A stretch of DNA of 64,000 nt, from positions 248,001 through 312,000 of the forward strand of contig JAFDWR010000003.1 in NCBI GenBank assembly GCA_018268355.1. Reading direction: 5' to 3'. Every line of letters starts with the position of its first letter. Position 1 is the stretch's first letter. Source of the DNA: Armatimonadota bacterium (GTDB lineage: Bacteria; Armatimonadota; Fimbriimonadia; Fimbriimonadales; Fimbriimonadaceae). The notes under the pieces are model-generated. The model did no database searches. It was given only the letters and a program-made list of their open reading frames with translations, and was not told the DNA's origin. The position numbers and the translations under genes are program-made. Shown here piece by piece: positions 53,683-62,303 of the stretch.

Positions 53683-54756
53683 TTAGTTCGAATTGGCAGC
53701 CTTGGCTGCGTCTTCGCGCTTCTTGTTGAAGAGGGCCTTGACCTGGTCGTTGTCCTTGTAGGGCGAGTTCGGCACGAGCTTCAGAACCTGGTCGTAGTAG
53801 GGCAGAGCCTTCTTCGCCTGATTGAGAGCCATGTAGGCTTCGCCAGCAAAGTAGTTGTGGAGAATGTCGTTGGCATCGACCTTAGTGATTGCCTTCGCAA
53901 CCGCGTCAGCAGCGAAACCGGCGGTTTCCGGCTTGGCGGCCCACTGGGTCGACATCGACAGGATCATCTGAACGCCACTCTTGGCCTTGACGATGTCGTC
54001 AACGATCTTGAGAGCCGCAGGCTTGTCGATCGAAATCAACGCGCTGAGCTTGGCCTGATCGACCTGGCCCTTCAGTTCGGGGTTACCCTTGGCAATCGCG
54101 TCGAGCTTGGCAATTCCGGCATCCTTTTGACCGTCCTTGATCATCTTGACGGCGGCGGCGATCTCCTTTCGAGCAGCCGCAGCGGCCTTTTCGCCGGCGA
54201 TTTCCTTGTCAAAAGCGGCTCGCGCCTTCTTGACGTCAAACGTGCCAGCCTTAACTTCGGCGAGGGGGCCTTCCATCGTCATCGGGTGACCGATCCACTG
54301 GATCCGACCGCCCTTGATGATGAATGCCGCAGGAATGCCGTTCTGATTTGCAGCCTGCATCCACGACATCGCCATGTCCTTGTCTTCGGTGTCGAGGGCG
54401 ATGTTGTAGTCCATCTTGTCGCCCATCTCCTGGACGAACTTCTGGACGAGATCCTTTCGCTCAGCACCCTTCGGTCGCTCCCAAACGCTGACGCCGATAA
54501 ACGTGACGTCCTTGTTTTCCTTGGCAAGCTTGGTGATGTGGGGAATCGACGTTCGGCACGGACCGCACCAGGTGGCCCAGAACTCAACGACGTAAACCTT
54601 GTTGGGGTCAAAGGACGAGACCGGAGCACCTTTAACGAACTCTTGCACCTTAAGCGCAGGAGCCATTTCTCCGGGAGCAAGGTCAACTGCCTTCGCGGTC
54701 ACCGAGAGGACCATTCCAGCAAGACCGAGCACTGCAACACGCAGAATGCTTCGCAT
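53683..54756 (-). CDS. Secreted TlpA-like thioredoxin with helical C-terminal domain
   Basis: 357 residues. Signal peptide MRSILRVAVLGLAGMVLSVTAKA. The thioredoxin domain has WCGPC (C64, C67) in the TlpA/ResA arrangement, suggesting reduction of envelope disulfides or cytochrome c maturation. A helical Ala/Lys-rich region of about 180 residues with TPR-like end (NYFAGEAYMALNQAKKALPYYDQVL) follows. The ATG at 54756 is preferred: a TATAAT box with a -35 sits just upstream, and the extra N-terminal frame lacks a signal peptide. Confidence 0.85.
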   Translation of the reverse strand: MRSILRVAVLGLAGMVLSVTAKAVDLAPGEMAPALKVQEFVKGAPVSSFDPNKVYVVEFWATWCGPCRTSIPHITKLAKENKDVTFIGVSVWERPKGAERKDLVQKFVQEMGDKMDYNIALDTEDKDMAMSWMQAANQNGIPAAFIIKGGRIQWIGHPMTMEGPLAEVKAGTFDVKKARAAFDKEIAGEKAAAAARKEIAAAVKMIKDGQKDAGIAKLDAIAKGNPELKGQVDQAKLSALISIDKPAALKIVDDIVKAKSGVQMILSMSTQWAAKPETAGFAADAVAKAITKVDANDILHNYFAGEAYMALNQAKKALPYYDQVLKLVPNSPYKDNDQVKALFNKKREDAAKAANSN

Positions 54757-54765
54757 AGCACCCCC

Positions 54766-54794
54766 ATTATAGACACGGCTCCGAGCAAAAACAA
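54766..54794 (-). promoter_or_regulatory. Promoter of the TlpA-like gene
   Basis: On the minus strand TTGTTT (54789-54794), exactly 17 bases, then TATAAT (54766-54771), which ends 9 bases before the ATG. This is the best-matching sigma-70-type promoter in the window and would give a nearly leaderless mRNA. Confidence 0.75.
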
Positions 54795-54824
54795 CACGAA
54801 TCGGTCCAAGGTAGCCTCGAACGA

Positions 54825-55391
54825 ATGGCAGCGGTGATCGGAATCCTTGTTGGACCGAAGAGTTCGGGGTCAAACATGGCCGCGATCATTCGTGCCTGCC
54901 AGTCGGGGAATCTCGAGGCCCAGGTTGGCGTCGTCGTCGCTCCGAGGGACGATGCTCCCGCCCGGACCAATGCTGAATCCCTCGGCGTCCCGACCGTAGT
55001 TATCGAACCTGGCGAAGCCTATGGCGAGCGCCTTCTCGTGCCGCTAAATGGATGTGACGTGGTCTGCCTCGCGGGTTACCTTAGACTCTTGCCCGACGAG
55101 GTGCTGCGCGCGTTCCCGGGCCGCGTGCTGAACATCCATCCCGCCCTTTTGCCGCGGCATGGCGGCCAAGGCATGTATGGCATCAAGGTCCACGAGGCGG
55201 TCCTTCGCGACGGCGATAAAGAGTCCGGCTGCACCGTCCACCGCGTGACGAGCGAGTACGACAAGGGCGAAATCCTGCTCCAGCGCCGCTGTCCCGTCTT
55301 CACCGGCGACACGCCCGAGACCCTCGCCCAGCGAGTCCTCATCGAGGAGCACCTCGCCTACGTTGAAGCCCTTAGAATGGTGTTGCCATGA
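54825..55391 (+). CDS. purN: Phosphoribosylglycinamide formyltransferase
   Basis: 188 residues. PurN formylates GAR in purine synthesis. Catalytic N103, H105 (NIHPALLP) and D146 (SEYDKGEI) are present, and the start VIGILVGPKSSGSN matches the family. A TAGCCT box (54812-54817) ends 7 bases before the ATG. It diverges from the TlpA-like gene and overlaps plsC2 by ATGA. Confidence 0.94.
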   Translation: MAAVIGILVGPKSSGSNMAAIIRACQSGNLEAQVGVVVAPRDDAPARTNAESLGVPTVVIEPGEAYGERLLVPLNGCDVVCLAGYLRLLPDEVLRAFPGRVLNIHPALLPRHGGQGMYGIKVHEAVLRDGDKESGCTVHRVTSEYDKGEILLQRRCPVFTGDTPETLAQRVLIEEHLAYVEALRMVLP

Positions 55392-56050
55392 GCGACTTCG
55401 ATGTCAGCCCCCACGACGCCTACCACCGATGGGTTCGATTGCCTCTCGCTAAGGCGTTCAGCTGGGTCCTGTTCACCCTCTTCGGCCCCACGCTCGTCTT
55501 TGGGCGCGGCAAGGTGCCGAAGAAGGGCGGCGTGCTCATTCTCGCCAACCACCAGGCTGACGTTGATCCAATCCTCGTGCAGATCGCCTGTCGACGGCCA
55601 ATCCACTTCATGGCCAAGTCCGAACTCTTCGAAATGGGCCTTCTCGGCAAGGTGATCCGGAAGTTTCGCGCCTTTCCCGTCAAGCGGGGCGAGCCCGATC
55701 GGACCTCGCTCAAGCACGCGATCAACCTGCTCCATGCGGGCGAGGTCGTGAGCGTCTTCCCCGAAGGCGAACTTTCGCCCACCGGTGAGATCCTCGACCT
55801 GAAGAAAGGGGTTTCGCTGATGATTCGCTCGGGGGGCGTGCCCGTCATCTGCGTCGGCCTACACAACACCCGGCGGATGATGCCTTACGGCAAGCTCACG
55901 CCGAGGCCTGCGTTTGCGCTCATTACCGCGCGTTGGGGCGAGCCGAAAACCTTCGACAAGTCTTCTGACGCCGATGAGATCATGGCCTGGGTCGAAGCGG
56001 AGTTGATCCGGCTCTCGGGCTATCCCAAGGTGCCTTCTCAGCCGAGCTGA
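55388..56050 (+). CDS. PlsC-family acyltransferase, second copy
   Basis: 220 residues with NHQADVDP (the H-x4-D catalytic motif), FPVKRG and FPEGELSPTGE. The usual EGTR motif reads EGEL, so substrate binding may differ from the first plsC. It is translationally coupled to purN. The 3' end overlaps ribH by 13 bases. Confidence 0.85.
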   Translation: MSDFDVSPHDAYHRWVRLPLAKAFSWVLFTLFGPTLVFGRGKVPKKGGVLILANHQADVDPILVQIACRRPIHFMAKSELFEMGLLGKVIRKFRAFPVKRGEPDRTSLKHAINLLHAGEVVSVFPEGELSPTGEILDLKKGVSLMIRSGGVPVICVGLHNTRRMMPYGKLTPRPAFALITARWGEPKTFDKSSDADEIMAWVEAELIRLSGYPKVPSQPS

Positions 56051-56499
56051 TCGAGCACGCTCATCATTTCGACGACAGCACCCATCGCCTCGCGGCCCTT
56101 GTTGCCGTGCTTGGCCCCGCTACGATCGAGCGCTTGCTCCAGCGTGTCGGGGGTAAGGATCCCCCAGCTGATCGGCTTCTTTGACTCGGTTTGCAGGGTC
56201 ATGAGCGCACCGCCCACATCCGCGCTGAGCAGCTGGGCATGGGTGGTCTGACCTTGGAGGATGCAGCCCAAGGCGACGATCGCATCGGGCGGCTCCTTCG
56301 AGGCGAGGAGGGCAGAAACGACGACCGGAATCTCCCACGTCCCCGGCACGTGAATCACATGACTTGGTGCCCCGCCATAGCGGGCCAGTTCGTCAATCGC
56401 CCCTTCCAAGAGAGCCTTGGTCACGAGTTCATTCCATCGACTCACGACGATGGCAACTCGCCGCCCTTCGGCGGACATCTTTCCGGTGACGACCTTCAC
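56038..56499 (-). CDS. ribH: 6,7-dimethyl-8-ribityllumazine synthase
   Basis: 153 residues. RibH makes the direct precursor of riboflavin. It has VSRWNELVTKALLEGA, HVPGTWEIPVV, and the GCILQGQTTH catalytic stretch. A CATAAT box (56507-56512) ends 7 bases before the GTG start. No other rib genes are nearby. Confidence 0.94.
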   Translation of the reverse strand: MKVVTGKMSAEGRRVAIVVSRWNELVTKALLEGAIDELARYGGAPSHVIHVPGTWEIPVVVSALLASKEPPDAIVALGCILQGQTTHAQLLSADVGGALMTLQTESKKPISWGILTPDTLEQALDRSGAKHGNKGREAMGAVVEMMSVLDQLG

Positions 56500-56527
56500 A
56501 GAACCTATTATGAGCCTTCGTGACCCC

Positions 56528-58564
56528 TTACTTCAGGAAGCGATCCCACCAAGCGAGGATTTCGCCGAGTCGGTGCAATCGAAGATCGGGCGGTCCCGAT
56601 CGGCTCATACCGTGCGACGTCGTCGACGGGTAGCGGACAAACCTCGACTCCACGCCTTGCTGTTGGAGCGCGCAGAACACCGATTCGCCTTGCTCGACGT
56701 TGCATCGAAGGTCGCCTTCGCTGTGGATGATCAGCATCGGCGTCGTCACCTTGTCAAAGTAGGCAATCGGCGACTGTCGCCAAAGCTCGCGGATCGACTC
56801 GAGGTCGCCCCACGCCACGCCCTTGAAGTAGCCGTCCTTGTTGAACGGGAAGTCGCTGTTCATCGCCATGCTGACCATGTTCGACACGCAGCGGTCGGTG
56901 ATCGCCGCCTTGTAATCGTTGCAATGGCCCACCACCCAGTTCGTCATGTAGCCGCCATAGCTGCCGCCCATGACGCCCATCTGGCCGGGGTGAATGTAAG
57001 TCTGTGCCTGCATCCAGCGGGTCACCGATTCGATGTCTTCCCAATCCTTGTGGCCCCAGTCGCCTTGGATCTCGCGGCAATGCGCTTCGCCGTAACCCTT
57101 CGAACCGCGCGGATTGGTGTAGACGACGACGTAGCCGCTCGCAGCGAGGAGCTGCATCTCGTGGAAGAACGTCCAGCCGTACTGCGCGTGGGGGCCGCCG
57201 TGAATCTGGAGCACGGCCGGGTAGCGGCGCGGGGGCAAGTAGCCCACCGGCTTCATGACCCAACCATGGACGCGGCTCGGCGATCCATCCTTGTTGGGGG
57301 TGCCGTCGATCCAGAACTCCTCGGGCTCAACGAACTCGACCTCGTCGGCAAAGTCGCCGTTGAAGTGGGTGAGCACCTTGGGGACCCAACGACCGGTGCC
57401 GAGCTCCTGCTCCACCGTCGCGACCTCGCCGAGCATCGTCGCATGGCCATAGCAGGCAGCGACGCGACCCGTGGCGGCGTGAACCGAGCCATAGGAGATC
57501 GTGTGGTTGCCCTCGGTAAGGACTTCGACCTCGCCATCGAGCGTCGCCCGAAGAATCTGTGCGGAGCCCTGCCAACCGAAGGCGGCGATGATCGTCCGCG
57601 AGTCGAGCAACCAGTCGAGGCTGGAGCCAAACGAGGCGTCCTTGGTGTCGCTCAGCGTCGATGCCCCGAGGTCATAGTCCACCGACTCAAAGAGGTTCTT
57701 TGGCGTCCCGCCATCGGCAGAGACGACCCAAAGCCGCGTGTTTCGGGTGCCCCAGGGGTCGTTCTCATCCACGTCGCCCGCATAGGCGATCCACTTGCCG
57801 TCCGGCGACCATCGCACCGACGACTTTTCGCCCTTCGGCAGTCCGGGAATCATGTACGACTGGCCGTCGAGGTCGACGCGGAAGATCTGGTCGTTCGGTG
57901 GCTCGGCGAAGGGCCGCTTTTGCGTGTTGATCACAATCGCGAGCTCCTTTGAGTTCGGTGCCCAATCGAACGAGTAGTTGTCCTGCGCGGGGTTCTTCAG
58001 GATCGTCTTGGCCTCACCCGTCGCCGCGTCCACGAGCATGACTTCGTAGCGCTGCTCCATGAAGTAGCCGTCGCCGTCCAGCCGGTACCAAACCGACTCC
58101 GTGACGAGGGGCGGGGTGCTGCCGTGAGCGGCTTCGCGCGCCTTCTTGGCCGCCGAAGTCGTTTCGGGAAGGGCGGGGCGGAAGGTGATCGCGAGCCAGC
58201 GGCTGTCGGGCGACCACTTCATCTCGCCAATCGAGCCTTCGGGCAGGTTCGTGAGGGCCTTGGCTTCGCCTCCGCTCGTCGGCAAGAGGTGAATCTGCGC
58301 GGCCACGCCCTCTCGCTTGGAGATGAAGGCAATCGACGAGCCATCGGGGGCCCAGCGACCTTGCGCCGCGCCGCTCTCGCCTTGGGTCAGCTCGACCACG
58401 TGCCCTTGCGAATCCACCACGCAAAGCTGGGTGACCGCCTTGTTCTTTTCCTGACTTAGGCGCTTCCTGGAAAACAGGACGCGCTGACCGTCGGGCGAGA
58501 ACTGGGCGTCGCCGACGAAGGTGATTCGAAAGAGGTCATCGGCTCGGATCGGGCGCTTGGGCAT
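56528..58564 (-). CDS. S9-family peptidase (acylaminoacyl-peptidase-like)
   Basis: 678 residues without a signal peptide, so cytoplasmic. The N-terminal beta-propeller has WDxD/TolB-like repeats (FSPDGQRVLFSRKR, WSPDGKWIAYAGD). The hydrolase domain has nucleophile motif GGSYGGYMT, Asp in HSEGDLRC, and His in TTSHGMSRSG. It is distinct from the secreted DPP-IV-like copy at 45.7 kb. A TAATCT box (58571-58576) ends 6 bases before the ATG. Confidence 0.9.
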   Translation of the reverse strand: MPKRPIRADDLFRITFVGDAQFSPDGQRVLFSRKRLSQEKNKAVTQLCVVDSQGHVVELTQGESGAAQGRWAPDGSSIAFISKREGVAAQIHLLPTSGGEAKALTNLPEGSIGEMKWSPDSRWLAITFRPALPETTSAAKKAREAAHGSTPPLVTESVWYRLDGDGYFMEQRYEVMLVDAATGEAKTILKNPAQDNYSFDWAPNSKELAIVINTQKRPFAEPPNDQIFRVDLDGQSYMIPGLPKGEKSSVRWSPDGKWIAYAGDVDENDPWGTRNTRLWVVSADGGTPKNLFESVDYDLGASTLSDTKDASFGSSLDWLLDSRTIIAAFGWQGSAQILRATLDGEVEVLTEGNHTISYGSVHAATGRVAACYGHATMLGEVATVEQELGTGRWVPKVLTHFNGDFADEVEFVEPEEFWIDGTPNKDGSPSRVHGWVMKPVGYLPPRRYPAVLQIHGGPHAQYGWTFFHEMQLLAASGYVVVYTNPRGSKGYGEAHCREIQGDWGHKDWEDIESVTRWMQAQTYIHPGQMGVMGGSYGGYMTNWVVGHCNDYKAAITDRCVSNMVSMAMNSDFPFNKDGYFKGVAWGDLESIRELWRQSPIAYFDKVTTPMLIIHSEGDLRCNVEQGESVFCALQQQGVESRFVRYPSTTSHGMSRSGPPDLRLHRLGEILAWWDRFLK

Positions 58565-58590
58565 AGCGCCAGATTACCGCCGAGAACGGC

Positions 58591-59100
58591 TTAGGCCGTC
58601 AATCCCGGCATTGATTCTCGCGCGATGATCAGCCCCGCTTGCATGGCCTCAAACTCAGCACCCAGGCGGCGGAAAAGGGCGGCCTCTTCGTCAAACGGCG
58701 GATGATCGAAGCTGCTGACGATCAGATAGCTGGTCTGACCCTGAACGACCGGGTTCACAAAGCGATCGACGCCGCCAAACTTGTGCTCCGGAAACATGCC
58801 CGACCAAAAGAGCAGGAAGTCGCCGATGTGGCGGTGGACCTGCCGCTCGCGCTCGAACGAATTCGCCTTGAGGCGAACGTCGCCTTCTTCCAGCATCCTG
58901 GCCACCGATTCCACGCGGTAGCCAAACTCGTCGGTGACGGAATAGACGCCGTTGCGGTGCATGAAGCGCATGAGAAGGTCGACCAAGTATTGGTCAACCG
59001 GAGGACGGTCGGACAGTCCTAGCCGGCCATACAAAGCCTCGGAGACGACGTCCTCGACAAACGTGCGAAATGAGCCATCGGAATGAATCAGATCAGCCAT
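58591..59100 (-). CDS. Conserved-looking protein of unknown function
   Basis: 169 residues, mostly helical with a charged N-terminal half (FRTFVEDVVSEALYGRLG...YLVDLLMRFMHRNGVY) and a His-rich region RERQVHRHIGDFLLFWSGMFPEHKFGG. No signal, membrane segment or family I can name. It lies just downstream of its divergent neighbour and before the S9 gene. Confidence 0.6.
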   Translation of the reverse strand: MADLIHSDGSFRTFVEDVVSEALYGRLGLSDRPPVDQYLVDLLMRFMHRNGVYSVTDEFGYRVESVARMLEEGDVRLKANSFERERQVHRHIGDFLLFWSGMFPEHKFGGVDRFVNPVVQGQTSYLIVSSFDHPPFDEEAALFRRLGAEFEAMQAGLIIARESMPGLTA

Positions 59101-59185
59101 GGTGCCTTACTTCGGGTTTTCCACAAATCCCTTGTTTTCAATTGACGCAAGACGAATTCCGAAGGTTCTGCTGAATAATGTTCAC

Positions 59186-60049
59186 ATGAGCCATTGCGGG
59201 CGTTGTGGACAAGGATTGCCACCGGGAGTGCCACCTCCTGACATGAGCGCACCGTTTTGCACCCATTGCGGGCGCGCAAAGTCCAACTCGAAGAACAAGT
59301 GGATCTTTGGCATCATGATCGCCCTCGGCGCGTGTGCGGCCACCCTGGGCGCCCTCACCGTGACCGGAGTGCTTCGCTTCAATTCGGGCGGACCCGGACC
59401 GTCCGTCCTCAGCCAGCGGTCCTCGAGCGGACCCGCCGTGCTCCAAGCCACCGCCGAGCCTCCCAAGCCGGTGTTCGAGAAGACGGTGAAGGGGATGCCC
59501 GACAACATCCGGCAGTACCTTGAGTTCGTTGAGAAGACGGAGAAGAAAAAGGTCGACCTGACCAACAACATGCTCGCAGTGGCGATGAGGATGCTCGCGG
59601 GCGGCGGAATCGGGATGCAGCTCGGCCAAATCGAGAACCTCTCCGACCCCGATGCGCCGAGCGTCGGCCCGAACGGCAAGGCGCCCGTCGTGGAGGATGC
59701 GTCGGCTGAGATTCAGAAGGCGGTCCAGAACTTCGAGGACCTCGCCAAGGAGTTCGACGCGGTCACGCCGCCGCCCGAATGCTCTGCCCTCGCCACCTAC
59801 TTCTCGCGCGGACTCAATGAGATCCCCGGGCAGGCGAAGGACATCCTCGGCATGATCGGCAATTCCCAAGGCGGCGACGTCACCGAACTCCAAAAGGCCC
59901 GCGGCAAGAGCGGAGCGACGATCGACCGCTACTTCGGGGAGGCCGACGCCGAACTTGGCCGCATCTGCGACCACTACGAAACCCGGAAGTGGTTCTCGAT
60001 CGCCAAGGACATCGGCGGCGATTCGAAGCTGATGATCCCCGGCTTTTAG
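59186..60049 (+). CDS. Zinc-ribbon membrane protein, unknown
   Basis: 287 residues. The N-terminal zinc ribbon has two CxxC pairs (CGRCG at 4-8 and CTHCG near 25), followed by one membrane helix (about residues 39-60) and a long soluble region without known motifs. An AATAAT sequence ends 6 bases before the ATG at 59186. Upstream reading in this frame has no start suited to the ribbon. The stop interlocks (TTAG) with rimO. Confidence 0.65.
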   Translation: MSHCGRCGQGLPPGVPPPDMSAPFCTHCGRAKSNSKNKWIFGIMIALGACAATLGALTVTGVLRFNSGGPGPSVLSQRSSSGPAVLQATAEPPKPVFEKTVKGMPDNIRQYLEFVEKTEKKKVDLTNNMLAVAMRMLAGGGIGMQLGQIENLSDPDAPSVGPNGKAPVVEDASAEIQKAVQNFEDLAKEFDAVTPPPECSALATYFSRGLNEIPGQAKDILGMIGNSQGGDVTELQKARGKSGATIDRYFGEADAELGRICDHYETRKWFSIAKDIGGDSKLMIPGF

Positions 60050-61434
60050 AGCGGCTTGCTCGGCGCGGCCATCCGCAGCGGAGACAGCTTCGGTGCCCGC
60101 GTTGAACCACCCACAAGCTCGGCATAAAGGTCGTAGGGCTCGGCCTGGGTGACCGTCGCGCGCAGGATTGAACCCTTATCGAGCGTTCCCGGAATGAAGA
60201 CAAGGCCGTCGATCTCGGGAGCGTCGCGATGCGAGCGGCCAATCGACCAACCGTCCTTGTGCTCTTCGACCAAGACGTCGAGCTCCTTGCCGACCCAGGT
60301 CTGGTTCTTGGCAAGCGACATCCGCTGTTGCAGCTTCATCAGCTTGTCATAGCGGTCGCGCTTGACTCGGAACGGGACTTGATCCGGCATGTCGTAGCTC
60401 GGCGTGCCCGGTTCTCGCGAGAACAAGAACGCACCGACGCGGTCGAGGTCGGCGTCGCGGACAAACTGCATAAGGGTCTCAAATTCGGCCTGGGTCTCGC
60501 CCGGGAAGCCGACGATGAAGGTGGTTCGAATCGAAACGTTCGGCATTGCCGCGCGCACCTTCTCGAAGAGCTTCAGGTAGCGCTCGCCATCCCAGGGGCG
60601 TCGCATCCGCTTGAGGGTCTCGGGGTGGGCGTGCTGCAAGGGGATGTCGATGTAGTGCAAGACCTTGGGCAACGTCGCCATCGCCTCGATGACCTCGTCG
60701 GTCAGTCGGTTCGGATAGAAGTAGAGGATCCGAATCCACTCGATGCCGTCCACCGCGTTCAGCTCGCGAAGGAGGGTCGGAAGCATCTGCTTTTGGTAAA
60801 GGTCGTTGCCGTATTGGGTCACGTCCTGGGCGATCAGGTTGATCTCCCGCACGCCGGTCGCGGCGAGGTGACGGGCTTCTTCGAGGATCCGTTCCAGTGG
60901 CTTGGATTGGTGGCCGCCCCGGAAGCTTGGGATCGTGCAGAACGTGCATCGGTGGTCACAGCCTTCGCTGACCTTTAGGTACGCGCTCCACGGATGACCG
61001 GTGCGGGCGCGGGTGGCAACTTCCGCCCAGCGGTGGTGGGGCGGGGTGACGTCGAAAAGCTGGTCGCGGGTGGTCAGCGTGGTCTGGACGATCTCGCCAA
61101 AGCGGCCCATCTGGCCGACGCCGACGTAGGCATCCGCCCCCGGCGCGAGGGTCATCAACTCATTACCCAGCCGCTGCGCGAGGCACCCCGCCACGATCAC
61201 CTTTCCCGTTTTGCCCGTCTTTTTGGCGCGAACGGCAGCCTTGATTGCCTCGATCGACTCCTGCTTGCTCGATTCCAAAAAGCCGCAGGTGTTGATGATC
61301 GTCACATCGGACTTGGACGACGTCCCGTCGACCTGATAGCCCTCGGCGCTGAGGACGCCCGCGATCTCCTCGCTATCGACGTCGTTCTTCGCGCACCCGA
61401 GGGTCACGATCTTCACGGACTTGGAATCTGGCAT
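60046..61434 (-). CDS. rimO: Ribosomal protein S12 methylthiotransferase
   Basis: A 462-residue radical-SAM methylthiotransferase. The UPF0004 domain has Cys in LGCAKN, NTCGF and AGCLAQR; the radical-SAM motif is CDHRCTFC; a TRAM domain ends the protein. The HRCTFCTIPSFRGG pattern fits RimO rather than MiaB. The ATG at 61434 is preferred over 61446 because a CATAAT box (61445-61450) ends 10 bases before it. Confidence 0.92.
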   Translation of the reverse strand: MPDSKSVKIVTLGCAKNDVDSEEIAGVLSAEGYQVDGTSSKSDVTIINTCGFLESSKQESIEAIKAAVRAKKTGKTGKVIVAGCLAQRLGNELMTLAPGADAYVGVGQMGRFGEIVQTTLTTRDQLFDVTPPHHRWAEVATRARTGHPWSAYLKVSEGCDHRCTFCTIPSFRGGHQSKPLERILEEARHLAATGVREINLIAQDVTQYGNDLYQKQMLPTLLRELNAVDGIEWIRILYFYPNRLTDEVIEAMATLPKVLHYIDIPLQHAHPETLKRMRRPWDGERYLKLFEKVRAAMPNVSIRTTFIVGFPGETQAEFETLMQFVRDADLDRVGAFLFSREPGTPSYDMPDQVPFRVKRDRYDKLMKLQQRMSLAKNQTWVGKELDVLVEEHKDGWSIGRSHRDAPEIDGLVFIPGTLDKGSILRATVTQAEPYDLYAELVGGSTRAPKLSPLRMAAPSKPL

Positions 61435-61530
61435 GGGAAGCCCCATTATGAAGCTTCTCGCCGTATCATCGAAACGTTAGGACAACTGGGAACCATCCGA
61501 TTCGCTCGATCATTTCAACTCCCGATCACG

Positions 61531-62049
61531 ATGACCGCAGCCCTCGACCACAAAAAAGCCTCGGTTGGCGACGTTCTCGAAGCCGAGTTGGCGCTCCTTC
61601 TCCGCGTCGCCCGTCGACTGTCTGGGAACGAGACGGACGCCGAGGACCTCGTGGGCCAGGTCATTGTCAAAGCCATTCAAGCCTGGGATTCGTTCGACGG
61701 GCGTTATCCGCGGAGCTGGCTCATTCGCATCCTCAATAACGAGTGGCTGCAGACGATCCGCAAGCGCAAGGTGCGCCAAGAAGTCAGCCAACCCGAAGAC
61801 GAAGAGATCAGCGACGACGGCTTTTGGAAAGGAATCGATGCCCAGCTCGAAGCCACGTCGATCCTGAAGGCCCTCGACCGCATTCCCGAGGAGTACCGAA
61901 TCGCGGTCACCCTCTGTGACATCGAAGAGATGTCCTATGAAGAGGCCGCTCTCACCCTCGATGTCCCCCTGGGAACGATCCGATCACGACTTTTTCGCGG
62001 GCGAAAGATGCTCCGCGCACGACTCACTGGAATGGAGAACACTCGATGA
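61531..62049 (+). CDS. ECF RNA polymerase sigma factor, second
   Basis: 172 residues with region 2 (LRVARRLSGNETDAEDLVGQVIVKAIQAWDSFDG...SWLIRILNNEWLQTIRKRK) and region 4 (IPEEYRIAVTLCDIEEMSYEEAALTLDVPLGTIRSRLFRGRKMLR). The frame is open far upstream into rimO, but the ATG at 61531 gives normal length. It overlaps the small zinc protein gene by ATGA. Confidence 0.9.
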   Translation: MTAALDHKKASVGDVLEAELALLLRVARRLSGNETDAEDLVGQVIVKAIQAWDSFDGRYPRSWLIRILNNEWLQTIRKRKVRQEVSQPEDEEISDDGFWKGIDAQLEATSILKALDRIPEEYRIAVTLCDIEEMSYEEAALTLDVPLGTIRSRLFRGRKMLRARLTGMENTR

Positions 62050-62303
62050 AGCTACACACCCACGACGAAGGCGCCCCTTGCCGAAACATGGAGAACTTGC
62101 TCCAAGGCGTTGCTGATGGCTCCGTTCGCGGAGTCAAGAAAGCCTATGCGTTGTGGCATGCAAGTCAGTGCCACCACTGCGGCAACTTCCTGATCCGGCT
62201 CCGGCTCACTCTCGACGCTCTTCGGTCCAGCCGAGAACGCGAAACCTCGGCCGAGTCCATGGAACGACTCAAGTCGAAGATTCGCGAGCTCAGCCCGCAC
62301 TAG
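62046..62303 (+). CDS. Small zinc-binding anti-sigma factor candidate
   Basis: 85 residues with the zinc anti-sigma motif HASQCHHC (HxxxCxxC, about residues 38-45), placed as in ZAS-type anti-sigma factors. It has no membrane helix, so it would be a soluble anti-sigma, perhaps redox- or metal-responsive. Support is the motif plus translational coupling to the sigma gene. The stop interlocks (CTAG) with the barrel gene on the minus strand. Confidence 0.75.
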   Translation: MKLHTHDEGAPCRNMENLLQGVADGSVRGVKKAYALWHASQCHHCGNFLIRLRLTLDALRSSRERETSAESMERLKSKIRELSPH

